This document shows positions 6,395 through 13,211 of a stretch of 48,890 nt of DNA, in pieces (positions within the stretch are counted from its first letter, which is position 1; the number at the start of each line of letters is the position of its first letter). The stretch covers positions 1 to 48,890 of the IMG/VR virus record IMGVR_UViG_3300038465_000054; one strand, given 5' to 3'. The notes beneath the pieces were generated by a model. It was not told where the DNA came from. It worked only from the letters and a program-made list of their open reading frames with translations, and did no database searches. Source of the stretch: a virus. Position numbers and translations under genes: made by a program.

Positions 6395-6402
6395 AAAAAT
6401 TG
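6395..6402. repeat. Target-site duplication, upstream copy
   Basis: AAAAATTG on the plus strand, identical to 5388-5395 and directly next to the inverted repeat at 6373-6394. It encodes the last codons (ATT TTT) of the 5' gene fragment. Confidence 0.85.
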
Positions 6403-6448
6403 GCACAATCAGGTCTTGCGGTGTCATTACGCTCCCCACCCCATCGCC

Positions 6449-6844
6449 TTAAAGTTTGACGCTCAATCCAAGGCGCGCATTGTGAATATCAACGGTGCCC
6501 TGGAACCCTATGCTTAAAAACTCCCACGCGCGCGCGGCATTGGGATGCGCGGGCAGCAGGATATCCGTCACGCCGGCGTGCACCAGGGCCTCGACGCTCA
6601 TGTAAGTCCACACGCTAGCGCTCGATGGCTTGTGCCCCATGAATTCATCGCATTGCACTTCGCTGAATCGGGTGTGCCGTATGTCGGCAGTCTGAAGCGT
6701 GTCGACCAGGTGCTCGGCCTGAAACACGCCTTCCTCGATCGCCACGTCGCGCGGGATGGAAGCGCAGCCGCCAAGGCACAGAATCAGCAGCAGGCCGATC
6801 GCGCCGATGATCAAAGCCAGGTTGCGACGTTGTCGGTCATTCAT
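6449..6844 (-). CDS. Putative lipoprotein of the early operon
   Basis: A 131-residue product starting MNDRQRRNLALIIGAIGLLL, with a hydrophobic core and lipobox LGGC (Cys at about 24). The start is chosen by the 4-bp overlap with the preceding stop; the frame is open 95 codons further upstream but overlaps two other genes. The mature part is soluble, with segments such as VQCDEFMGHKPSSAS and TDILLPAHPNAARAW. It would be anchored in an envelope membrane facing the periplasm. A role in excluding other phages is conceivable for an early lipoprotein, but nothing in the sequence proves it. Confidence 0.6.
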   Translation of the reverse strand: MNDRQRRNLALIIGAIGLLLILCLGGCASIPRDVAIEEGVFQAEHLVDTLQTADIRHTRFSEVQCDEFMGHKPSSASVWTYMSVEALVHAGVTDILLPAHPNAARAWEFLSIGFQGTVDIHNARLGLSVKL

Positions 6845-7011
6845 ATGTAACGCGCCTGATTTACCTTGTGCGCGCGGAAATCGCGAATCCCGCCGTCGCG
6901 CGCAACTGGAAACTGCGAATGCGATACGCGGCTGAAGTGGCGCAACTTGCTCATGCGGCGCTTCGTCAGCTTGCTGGCGAGCCATGCTAAAGGGCAGAGG
7001 TTCAGTTTCAC
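6841..7011 (-). CDS. Small basic protein (56 aa)
   Basis: A GTG start overlaps the stop of the preceding gene (GTGA) with AAAGGGGGAAG upstream, and the stop overlaps the next ATG. The product begins MKLNLCPLAWLASKLTKRRM and is very rich in Arg, Lys and Ser, without acidic clusters, suggesting nucleic acid binding. A later ATG would give a 37-residue protein; the coupled GTG is preferred. No family recognised. Confidence 0.55.
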   Translation of the reverse strand: MKLNLCPLAWLASKLTKRRMSKLRHFSRVSHSQFPVARDGGIRDFRAHKVNQARYI

Positions 7012-7361
7012 AACTTCCCCCTTTGCACTTCCCAAGCCGTTCCATAGCAGCAATGCTGATTCGCGCTTTTCTTGACGCGCAACCCAGCCTTGCGAATCCA
7101 TCCAGCTTTGTAGGCGCGCAGCACGACATGGCCCCACGCCCTTTTGTCGGGTGGAATCGGAATGTTCCGTTCAGCCGCTAGGCGGAAGTCTTCTAAGAGA
7201 AACGTATCTACATTGACCGCCAGAATCCATCGGCGTAGCTCTGCTAACGCTAAACTTCCCCATTCCGGAATCTGATCATCAGCGTGCGCCCTAGAAGTCT
7301 CTATTCCTTTATCGCGTTCAGTGGTCGCTTTATCGAAATCAATTGACAACTGCGCGTTCAT
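7008..7361 (-). CDS. Winged-helix-like phage protein
   Basis: A 117-residue protein. Its C-terminal two thirds (TFLLEDFRLAAERNIPIPPD, WGHVVLRAYKAGWIRKAG) match the pattern of small phage proteins with a winged-helix fold, found near replication and recombination genes. There the AWG-v---A---G-I turn sits before a beta hairpin. It probably binds DNA. It starts by ATGA overlap with the HNH gene, whose insertion may therefore have preserved the coupling. Assignment to a fold is from pattern memory only. Confidence 0.6.
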   Translation of the reverse strand: MNAQLSIDFDKATTERDKGIETSRAHADDQIPEWGSLALAELRRWILAVNVDTFLLEDFRLAAERNIPIPPDKRAWGHVVLRAYKAGWIRKAGLRVKKSANQHCCYGTAWEVQRGKL

Positions 7362-7903
7362 TTAACGTGACTCCAATTGACGCCTCTGGCGATAGAATGA
7401 ATGGCTCCAGGGCTTACACCAAATAGATCCGCTATCTGCTTTTGTTGGCGTCCCGAGGCAAGTAGTTTTTTAATTTCAACTACTTGGTGGGTCTTAAGAA
7501 TCGATCTGCCGCCGCCTTCTCCGCGGCGATCCGGCGAGCGGCCCTTGGCTTCGCGGTCTTGCGCATTGTGCTTCTGCGTACCCAGAAAAAGATGATCCGG
7601 ATTTATGCATGTCGGATTGTCGCATTCGTGTAGAACGCACAGTTCCCTTGGGATTGATCCATATATGGATGCAATCATTATCCTGCTGACCCGATAGCTA
7701 TTGCCGGCGATTCTCCGAAACCTTGACCATGTTGCATAGCCGAGCGGGTTACGCTTTCGTTGCCATTCAATACAGCCATTAGGGCCCGGCGCAGAATTGG
7801 CAATGATTGCGAGAAAAAGCATGGGATAGCGCGGCATGCCGGATGAAACTTTAGCGCACAACACGCTCTCAGCAGAATCCATTCCCGTGCCGAATCTTTT
7901 CAC
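7358..7903 (-). CDS. HNH homing endonuclease
   Basis: A 181-residue protein. Residues about 92-113 hold the HNH core (VLHECDNPTCINPDHLFLGT, then HNAQDREAKGR), as in phage HNH_3-type homing enzymes. The C-terminus (HQVVEIKKLLASGRQQKQIA followed by a second helix) is a helix-turn-helix DNA-binding module common in these enzymes. It would cut a target lacking the gene to promote its own spread. The GTG start overlaps the upstream stop; an in-frame ATG 22 codons later is an alternative. It is compactly set between two operon genes, so it is free-standing rather than within an intron. Confidence 0.85.
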   Translation of the reverse strand: MKRFGTGMDSAESVLCAKVSSGMPRYPMLFLAIIANSAPGPNGCIEWQRKRNPLGYATWSRFRRIAGNSYRVSRIMIASIYGSIPRELCVLHECDNPTCINPDHLFLGTQKHNAQDREAKGRSPDRRGEGGGRSILKTHQVVEIKKLLASGRQQKQIADLFGVSPGAIHSIARGVNWSHVK

Positions 7904-8787
7904 GCCCGCGCGCTCGCCATGATTTCTTCGCTGTAAATCCGAACGCCTGCGCCCACGACCATGCCGGCATCTTTCCCCATCGCCTTGACGGTCGCGCCAA
8001 TTTTCTTGTCATCGGGCAACATGAATGCGGGATTGATGGCCAGCGGATCAATGATCTCGAAGCGCCACACCTTGCGTGTGCTGATGCCTTTGATCTTCGG
8101 CGTTTCGGCCTGAGCCACCGGCGCCACTACCGCAGCCGCCCGTTCCTCGAACTTCTCGGCCTTGGCCTCGGCCGTCAGCCGCGCGGCTTCCGCATCCGCA
8201 TCCCGCTGGCGCTGCGCGGCAGCGTCCGCTTCCCGCCGCTCGGCGGCTTCCCGTTCCGCCTTGGTTTGCGCCTCAGCGTCCCCTGCGGCCTTGGCAGCGG
8301 CAGCGGCGGCAGCCAGGCGGCGCTGCTCGGCCTCGGCCGCTTCACGGGCAATGCGGGCTTCCTCATCGCGCAGGCGCTGCGCTGCGGCTTCCTTCTCGCG
8401 CGCTTCGCGGGCAATAGTCTCGAGCCGCTGGCGCTCGCGCTGGGCTTCCAGATCCCGCTGGCGCTGTTCCTCGGCGCGCTTGCGCTCCTGAGCCTGCTGG
8501 AAGTCCAGTAGCCGGGCTTTGATGATGCCCTCGATCTGCTTCAGCCGTTCGGCCGGCGCGCGAAAGAAATCATTGGCAGCCTTCAGCGAAGCGTTGAGCG
8601 GCCCGACGATCTTCACGCGCTCGGCTTCCACCCTGGCGGCCGCGGCTTTGACGCGCTTTAGTTCCTCGGCGCCCCCTTCGTAGGCTTCCACGGTCGTCAC
8701 GCTGAAGTGCTCGGCGAATGTGGCCAGCGCGCTTACGCCGTCCATCGCTTCGCGCACGGTTGGGATCTGATCAAACTGTTCGGTCAT
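7900..8787 (-). CDS. Long Ala/Glu/Arg-rich coiled-coil protein beside recombination genes
   Basis: A 295-residue protein. Residues about 45-225 form an uninterrupted helix dominated by Ala, Glu, Arg and Gln (for example AQRERQRLETIAREAREKEA), then a globular C-terminal domain (TRKVWRFEIIDPLAINPAFM ... GAGVRIYSEEIMASARA). Proteins with this C-terminal signature lie beside RecT/exonuclease genes in many phages and are usually unnamed; some resemble Gam-type or SMC-like accessory proteins. Here it is co-transcribed after the nuclease gene with a 4-bp overlap, so a role in recombination is inferred. Confidence 0.7.
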   Translation of the reverse strand: MTEQFDQIPTVREAMDGVSALATFAEHFSVTTVEAYEGGAEELKRVKAAAARVEAERVKIVGPLNASLKAANDFFRAPAERLKQIEGIIKARLLDFQQAQERKRAEEQRQRDLEAQRERQRLETIAREAREKEAAAQRLRDEEARIAREAAEAEQRRLAAAAAAAKAAGDAEAQTKAEREAAERREADAAAQRQRDADAEAARLTAEAKAEKFEERAAAVVAPVAQAETPKIKGISTRKVWRFEIIDPLAINPAFMLPDDKKIGATVKAMGKDAGMVVGAGVRIYSEEIMASARA

Positions 8788-9383
8788 TGCAGTGTCCTTT
8801 TTTGCAGATAGGGATAGAGGTTCAGCGCCGAAACAAACAGATGAAAATCGCTCGGGTCGCTGTATTTATGGAGCTTGAATTTGCCATCGCCAGTCAGATG
8901 CACGCAGTAGCGCGTTTTCCCAAGGCTTTGCGCCCCGCACTCGGCCACGTAGGCCGAATAATAGGCTGCCGTTTGAAGCGGAGTCGTGCGCGGAACAGCG
9001 TGGCTGGTTTTGATATCAACCAGCTTTTTAATGCCATTCCACGACACGATATTATCCAGCGTGCCGGCGTACTTCAGCTTCGGATGAAACACGAAGCGCT
9101 CGCTTTCCTCGACGACAGCGCCCGTGTAGCGAATGAAGTTGATCCATCCATCAAGGTAAGGGCGCAGCTTGGGATCAAGCGCAGGGAGGTCCAGCTGTTT
9201 CTTGTTCCAGAGATCGCAAGCCATATGCACGTGCTTGCCGAACTGCCCGGCTGCGCGCAGCAAGTGCAGCGGTATGCCGTCCAGCTGATTCAACGGATCA
9301 AGGATCGAACTGACCCCAGGCACGGCGCGGCCCCGCATCGCGTAAGTATGCGAGGCCGCGTCGAATGTGAGCCCGTCGATCAT
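8784..9383 (-). CDS. PD-(D/E)XK exonuclease partner of the annealing protein
   Basis: A 199-residue nuclease starting MIDGLTFDAASHTYAM at the ATG that overlaps the recombinase stop (TGATG). Motif pattern fits the RecB/Cas4-like PDDEXK_1 group: Asp110 in AGTLDNIVSW, Asp123-Ile-Lys125 in KKLVDIKTSH, and Gln137...Tyr141 in LQTAAYYSAY. It would resect double-stranded ends to give single strands for the Bet/RecT protein, the two-component recombination system of lambda and Rac. An alternative TTG start 8 codons upstream is less likely. Confidence 0.85.
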   Translation of the reverse strand: MIDGLTFDAASHTYAMRGRAVPGVSSILDPLNQLDGIPLHLLRAAGQFGKHVHMACDLWNKKQLDLPALDPKLRPYLDGWINFIRYTGAVVEESERFVFHPKLKYAGTLDNIVSWNGIKKLVDIKTSHAVPRTTPLQTAAYYSAYVAECGAQSLGKTRYCVHLTGDGKFKLHKYSDPSDFHLFVSALNLYPYLQKRTLQ

Positions 9384-10294
9384 CAGGGCGAAACCCCGTC
9401 GAGCCAATCAATCATCTGCTGGGCCGTCTTTAGGTCCATTTCATCGATCGATCCGAGCTCGAAGTGCGCCAGCGCATGATTTTCTGGCACGCCCGACTTA
9501 TCCAGCCGTGCGCGTACCGTGGCCCGCAGCTGCCCGACAGTCGGCGCCAGCGCTTCGACCGATCCGGCAGCGGTCGGCTTATCCTGCGCGATGGCCTGCG
9601 GCTCTTTGGTTTCTGGCTTGCCTTGCGCGGGGCTTTCAATGGCGGGGCTGTAGTCCGATTCCTCAGCGGCGTGTTCACCGCCAACTTCATCAGGAAACGC
9701 CTCGCGCAAACCAGCCGCCTCGTTACACTTGGTCATCATCTGCACCGGCGCAGCGTTCCAGCGTTTATTCGGCTGACCCTGATTGGTCAGGCCGCAGCAT
9801 TCGGCGAACAGCGTGCGCACGGTGAACTCGATGCGCGTCTTGCTCTCGGCATGCCAGCGGTAGAATGTCTGCTGGCACCACTCCGGAACCTTCAAGCCCT
9901 TGAATTCGATTTCAACACCGTATTCCGGCGTGCTGTGGCCAAGATATAGCCCTGTGCGCATCGCCGTCGTGCGCAATTCGTAGACACCAGGCATCACCAC
10001 ATCGCGCCAGCCGTATTCGCCGGTTTTGGCATCCTTCACATTCATGGGGACGATGTGACAAGGCTTTTTCATGGGATCCAGCTTCCGCGCCTTGCAGTAG
10101 TCGATCACCATCAAGATTGAATCGTTCGCTGCGCCCGGATAAAGGCTGTTCTTCAGCGTGCGCCAAGCGGCCTCGCTGATTCCCCGGCGCGATACTTCAT
10201 GAGGAAGCGCGGGAGCTATTGCTGCGGCAGCATTCTGCGCCGCTGGCGGCGGGGGCCTTGGCGTAGGCTTCTTATCTAGGTTATCTCGTGCCAT
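9383..10294 (-). CDS. bet: Bet/RecT-family single-strand annealing recombinase
   Basis: A 303-residue protein with the RecT/Bet core at about residues 55-205: NDSILMVIDYCKARKLDPMK, KPCHIVPMNVKDAKTG, MPGVYELRTTAMRTGLYLGH and TRTLFAECCG-type Cys-containing segments. The last ~90 residues are acidic/Pro-rich then helical, possibly for protein contacts. It promotes annealing of complementary single strands. It is immediately followed by the PD-(D/E)XK nuclease gene. The ATG has AGGAGAAA upstream. The short Pro/Ala-rich N-terminus (TPRPPPPAAQNAAAA) is low complexity. Confidence 0.9.
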   Translation of the reverse strand: MARDNLDKKPTPRPPPPAAQNAAAAIAPALPHEVSRRGISEAAWRTLKNSLYPGAANDSILMVIDYCKARKLDPMKKPCHIVPMNVKDAKTGEYGWRDVVMPGVYELRTTAMRTGLYLGHSTPEYGVEIEFKGLKVPEWCQQTFYRWHAESKTRIEFTVRTLFAECCGLTNQGQPNKRWNAAPVQMMTKCNEAAGLREAFPDEVGGEHAAEESDYSPAIESPAQGKPETKEPQAIAQDKPTAAGSVEALAPTVGQLRATVRARLDKSGVPENHALAHFELGSIDEMDLKTAQQMIDWLDGVSP

Positions 10295-10339
10295 CTAAAT
10301 TTCTCCTGTTCGAATTGGATCGTCGTTAAAGCGGCCCTG

Positions 10340-10558
10340 TTATTCGCCGTCGGCCTCCACTGCCTGCTCAGCATCTATGCCGGCCTTGGTGGCTGCGATG
10401 ATGTCCGCCTGGCTGGCGTATTCCACGGTCACGGATTTGCGGCTGTAAGCGTGACGCGCCTGTGCCGCGTTCGTCGCCTCGATCAGCGCCAGGGGATGCC
10501 CCTCGTTGATGTTCTTCACGGCATATAGCCGTGTAGGTTTTGCTTTGCTAATAGCCAT
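10340..10558 (-). CDS. Small conserved phage protein
   Basis: A 72-residue product starting MAISKAKPTRLYAVKNINEG with AAAGGA upstream. The pattern (RLYAV--- ..PLALIEATNAAQARHAYSR) matches small phage proteins seen close to recombination genes, whose function is unknown. It ends with an acidic tail. It lies between the recombinase gene and a run of tiny genes in the same operon. Confidence 0.65.
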   Translation of the reverse strand: MAISKAKPTRLYAVKNINEGHPLALIEATNAAQARHAYSRKSVTVEYASQADIIAATKAGIDAEQAVEADGE

Positions 10559-10560
10559 TG

Positions 10561-10755
10561 CTAAATGTCCTTTGCTTTGTGGTTAGGGAAAACTTTCGCC
10601 GCCGGCGTGATCTGCAAGCGCTCGCCGGGCCTGATAGGAATCAGCGCCAGCCCCTGGGATGCCAGTCCCTTCGCGAGCGCGGCGACAGATACATCGGGAT
10701 CGACTTCCAGCAGCAGCGCCGTATCCCGGACAACGTGCAATTGCGGCTTGTTCAT
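10561..10755 (-). CDS. Small hypothetical protein (64 aa)
   Basis: Starts MNKPQLHVVRDTALLLEVDP at an ATG overlapping the preceding stop (ATGA). The short Ala/Leu/Val-rich sequence has a Pro/Arg turn (LIPIRPGERLQITPAAK). No recognised domain. Its stop lies 2 bp from the next gene. Confidence 0.55.
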   Translation of the reverse strand: MNKPQLHVVRDTALLLEVDPDVSVAALAKGLASQGLALIPIRPGERLQITPAAKVFPNHKAKDI

Positions 10756-10895
10756 TGCGGGCCTACCGAGTGAATGTTATGAGCGCTGAAGGCGAGCACC
10801 AGCGCCACGAATCCAATCAGCGCCAGGATTTCCAGCCACAGCGGCCAGCGTCGGTCGGGCTTGAGATCCTTGACATCGCGCGATAGCCAGTTCAT
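10752..10895 (-). CDS. Single-span membrane protein (47 aa)
   Basis: Begins MNWLSRDVKDLKPDRRWPLW and continues into the hydrophobic stretch LEILALIGFVALVLAF, then a short tail. Both ends overlap neighbouring genes by 4 bp (ATGA), which together with the clear membrane span supports translation. Function unknown. Confidence 0.65.
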   Translation of the reverse strand: MNWLSRDVKDLKPDRRWPLWLEILALIGFVALVLAFSAHNIHSVGPQ

Positions 10896-11443
10896 GACTG
10901 TTTCGCCGCCTGCTCGCGGATATCTTCCAGCGCCCGCTCATTGCTCGCAAAGAAATGCGGCACGCGCCCGGTAGCTGCGCGGTACAGCAGCCTGCCGGCA
11001 TGGTGTGGACCGTATTTCTCCTCCAGTTCTGCGCCGGCCTTCCCGGCTAATGTGATCGCCCAGTCGGCGCGACAATGCGTGGTCTCGCATTTGTGCCAAG
11101 TGCTCATATCGAGCGTTCCTTTGCCGCCCTCGATGGCGGCCAGAATCTTCGCATCCAGCGATTCAATAACCGGGATATCTGGATTACGCGCCCTGAAATC
11201 AGCAGCCCGTTCGGCGTCCGTCTTTCTGGGCGGACGCTCCTGCTTCGCGGTTGCCGATTGAATGGACTCGGACCCGTTGGTTTCCGGGACATTTAACGCG
11301 CCAGCCAAGTTCGCGCGAGCGGAAACGGCGGCTCGCAGCGCGTATCCGCGCTGCTCGCCTAAAGGCTTCGCGGCGATGTCCGGTGGAAGCTCACAAGTGA
11401 AAAGAACGGCGCCTGTAAAGCGGTTTTTGATCTCGAATTTCAT
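10892..11443 (-). CDS. Pentapeptide-family phage protein with the repeat block nearly deleted
   Basis: A 183-residue protein starting MKFEIKNRFTGAVLFTCELP, with AGGAGAAG upstream. Both ends match a widespread phage family whose members carry this N-terminus, a long array of A(D/N)LxG pentapeptides, then a C-terminal domain with HxC-x-TTHCRA-W. Here the C-terminal domain is present (WHKCETTHCRADWAITLAGK, PHFFASNERALEDIREQA), but the pentapeptide region is reduced to one recognisable ANLAG unit at about residues 44-48, followed by a Lys/Arg/Glu-rich linker. Family function is unknown; repeat contraction is inferred from memory of the family. Confidence 0.75.
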   Translation of the reverse strand: MKFEIKNRFTGAVLFTCELPPDIAAKPLGEQRGYALRAAVSARANLAGALNVPETNGSESIQSATAKQERPPRKTDAERAADFRARNPDIPVIESLDAKILAAIEGGKGTLDMSTWHKCETTHCRADWAITLAGKAGAELEEKYGPHHAGRLLYRAATGRVPHFFASNERALEDIREQAAKQS

Positions 11444-11643
11444 AACTTCTCCTGAGTAATTTCCAACGAATCCGCCAGCGCGGTCTTGATGTGGACCCCG
11501 TGACATGAGGGGCAAACCGGAATGTGCTCGCGCCGCACGCTGCCTTCACTATCGACGTAGCTGGCATCGGACCAGTCGAACTGCGCCGGCGGCGCGCTGA
11601 AGTTGCAGGAAACGCAGGTCATGACTCTGAGGGTGGTCATCAT
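11440..11643 (-). CDS. Small zinc-ribbon-like protein
   Basis: A 67-residue product starting MMTTLRVMTCVSCNFSAPPA. CVSC near residue 10 and CPSCH near residue 44 make a two-knuckle zinc ribbon. The middle is acidic and aromatic. Both ends overlap neighbours by ATGA, and the second Met is an equally possible start. Such ribbons bind nucleic acid or protein partners; no specific role can be given. Confidence 0.65.
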   Translation of the reverse strand: MMTTLRVMTCVSCNFSAPPAQFDWSDASYVDSEGSVRREHIPVCPSCHGVHIKTALADSLEITQEKL

Positions 11644-11927
11644 AGCCCCCCATCGCGTAACGCCTGCTCGGCAGCATCAATCGCGGTGTACATATCGCCA
11701 TCCGGATCGAATGCCTTAAAGCCGCGCGCGATTTCCATGAGCGTCACAAGCGCAGTCGCTATTCTCGGCAGCGCCGCGATCGCCTTCGCGTGCGCTCGGT
11801 TCTGTTCAAGGCTTAGATTGCTGCTATTGCAGACGCAGATCAGATGATCGCCGTTGGCGCTCCACACGGATGTCTGCGTGGCGCCCGGAGAGGAAGGAAT
11901 TACCCAAGGGGCGGCGGCGAGAGTCAT
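11640..11927 (-). CDS. Small hypothetical protein (95 aa)
   Basis: Start MTLAAAPWVIPSSPGATQTS is chosen for its 4-bp overlap with the upstream stop; five further in-frame codons lie upstream. The second half is helical (AHAKAIAALPRIATALVTLM, AIDAAEQALRDGG), a pattern I recall in phage hypotheticals that begin with a short beta region (VWSANGDHLICVCN). Function unknown. Confidence 0.6.
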   Translation of the reverse strand: MTLAAAPWVIPSSPGATQTSVWSANGDHLICVCNSSNLSLEQNRAHAKAIAALPRIATALVTLMEIARGFKAFDPDGDMYTAIDAAEQALRDGGL

Positions 11928-12169
11928 GCGCCGCACCCGCATTTTGGGGGCTGCGCACGGCCGCAGTGTGGGCAGGCCAGCACCGCGCGGGCTTCGGCCA
12001 ACGCATCAGCATCGGACACAGCGACCATATCGGCCGCGTTCCAGTCGCGGATAGCGCCATCACTCACGCGACGAACGGTCATCCATCCTTTCGCGTCTGG
12101 CCCGGTCTGCCGCTCGCAAAGCGACCCGTACCGTGTTCGCCAGTACAGCGGCGTGTGCGCGGCACTCAT
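11924..12169 (-). CDS. Small protein with C-terminal Cys cluster
   Basis: An 81-residue product starting MSAAHTPLYWRTRYGSLCER. The C-terminus CPHCGRAQPPKCGCGA has four closely spaced cysteines suited to zinc binding. Both ends overlap neighbours (ATGA). No catalytic motif visible; function unknown. Confidence 0.6.
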   Translation of the reverse strand: MSAAHTPLYWRTRYGSLCERQTGPDAKGWMTVRRVSDGAIRDWNAADMVAVSDADALAEARAVLACPHCGRAQPPKCGCGA

Positions 12170-12540
12170 GACTGCACCGCCTTCGCGAGCGCGGCGCGTG
12201 CGAACCGTAGCGAGTTTTCCAGTTCGGTAAGTACTGACGGGACGCAGCCGCCCTCCGGTACGTCAGCCAGCGCAAAATCCAGCGCGGGGCTGGCACGGCA
12301 GACCATGTCGCGCAGCGCCGCCAGCAGCGCATCGTGCGCAATGACCTTGCGCACGATTTCGGCCGCGATGCTTTCCGTAGCCTTGGCTTCCGCATCGTCG
12401 CTTTCGCTGAGCCACAGATCCGCTTGAAATGCAGCATCCGGGCGATCTTCAAGGGTGGTGAAAAGCTGGCCGTCTTTGTAATTAAGTTTGGTCGACGTGC
12501 CGTTGATCAGGTTGTGAGTCGTGGCAGCTGCGTTCGTCAT
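12166..12540 (-). CDS. First gene of the leftward operon (hypothetical)
   Basis: A 124-residue protein starting MTNAAATTHNLINGTSTKLN; AGGACGGA precedes the ATG. It has an Ala/Glu/Leu-rich helical C-terminus (LENSLRFARAALAKAVQ) and acidic middle (SESDDAEAKATESIAAEIVR). As the promoter-proximal gene it is likely expressed first after infection, but no regulatory motif is visible. It ends with an ATGA overlap. Confidence 0.6.
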   Translation of the reverse strand: MTNAAATTHNLINGTSTKLNYKDGQLFTTLEDRPDAAFQADLWLSESDDAEAKATESIAAEIVRKVIAHDALLAALRDMVCRASPALDFALADVPEGGCVPSVLTELENSLRFARAALAKAVQS

Positions 12541-12679
12541 GGCTTGGTCCGTCCTGTTCAGTTAGCCCAAATCGGGCATGTGCTGACCCTACTCCCCTCA
12601 ATGCACGATTGCAATAGCCCACAGCGATATCTCAATGCGCGCTTGCTGACTGGATCACAATCTGCCATCTTCCGCCCCC
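12541..12679. promoter_or_regulatory. Divergent control region between leftward and rightward operons
   Basis: The 139-bp gap separates the two transcription units. It holds two direct repeats, CTCAATGCACG (12597-12607) and CTCAATGCGCG (12631-12641), matching at 10 of 11 positions and 34 bp apart start to start. It also holds ATTGCAAT (12609-12616) and a short dyad GCCC-AAATC-GGGC (12565-12577). These are candidate operators for the XRE protein. No convincing sigma70 promoter is visible in either direction; a weak leftward match is TTGCAA and TAGGGT with 17 bp between. Confidence 0.5.
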
Positions 12680-12910
12680 ATGACACAGCAAGCAGCCGCG
12701 CCCGCAGAGGCGCAAGTCCTGACCCCCCTGCAACTCAAAATCCAGCGGCTAAGCGATGCCGGGCTGTCAATGGCCCAGATCGGGCAGCTTTGGGGCATAG
12801 ACCAGGCCCAGATCAGCCGATGGCGGCAGGGGAAAACACGCCCCAGCACGGGCCAGCTGGCCAATCTGGCCGACGCCACAAAACTATCGCTGGCTGAGCT
12901 CATTCAGTGA
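12680..12910 (+). CDS. XRE-family (Cro-like) DNA-binding regulator
   Basis: A 76-residue protein with a helix-turn-helix at about residues 22-55: LQLKIQRLSDAGLSMAQIGQ, WGIDQAQISRWRQGKTRPS, then a closing helix ending LAELIQ. It is the first rightward gene, next to the divergent control region, the usual place for a Cro-type switch repressor. The 20 bases before the ATG are pyrimidine-rich without any Shine-Dalgarno, so the message may be leaderless or poorly translated. It probably binds the direct repeats just upstream. Confidence 0.8.
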   Translation: MTQQAAAPAEAQVLTPLQLKIQRLSDAGLSMAQIGQLWGIDQAQISRWRQGKTRPSTGQLANLADATKLSLAELIQ

Positions 12911-12971
12911 TTTGCGGCTGTCAAGGTTTCTGCGCCGTTCCTGCGCCTATCGGTTGCAGGTTTTGCACATA

Positions 12972-13211
12972 ATGGAAGAAATGCCCCCGCCGGCCGCTTT
13001 AGCCGCTCTCAGCGCCGCGATCCGAGAGGCCCCGCGCCAATCCCTGCGCCCCGTAGCGCGCACCGACGCCGACGCGCAGGCTGATTATTGGTGGCATGTG
13101 ATGGCCTGTACCGACCTGTCCGAAGCGATCGAGCTGCGTCAGGCGAGGCTCAGGCGCTGGCAGCAAGCTCAGGCTTTGCGCACTGCGGAACTACAAAAAG
13201 GATGTCCATGA
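12972..13211 (+). CDS. Small hypothetical protein between regulator and replication gene
   Basis: A 79-residue product starting MEEMPPPAALAALSAAIREA. This ATG is preferred to one 20 codons upstream, and a second Met three codons later has GGAAG closer to it. The C-terminal half is a basic helix (ELRQARLRRWQQAQALRTAE). The stop overlaps the start of the replication gene (ATGA), suggesting coupling. Function unknown; it may be a regulator or a replication accessory protein. Confidence 0.55.
   Translation: MEEMPPPAALAALSAAIREAPRQSLRPVARTDADAQADYWWHVMACTDLSEAIELRQARLRRWQQAQALRTAELQKGCP

Larger units (their letters stand above)
6350..6427 (-). pseudogene. 5' fragment of the interrupted membrane-protein gene, now a 25-codon leader
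   Basis: The ATG is preceded by GGGGAG. The first 11 codons (MTPQDLIVPIF) belong to the original gene. Reading then enters the terminal inverted repeat for 14 foreign codons and stops at TGA, overlapping the ATG of the methyltransferase by 4 bp. The original gene continues at 5387. The fragment likely acts now as a coupled leader that delivers ribosomes to the inserted gene. Confidence 0.8.
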
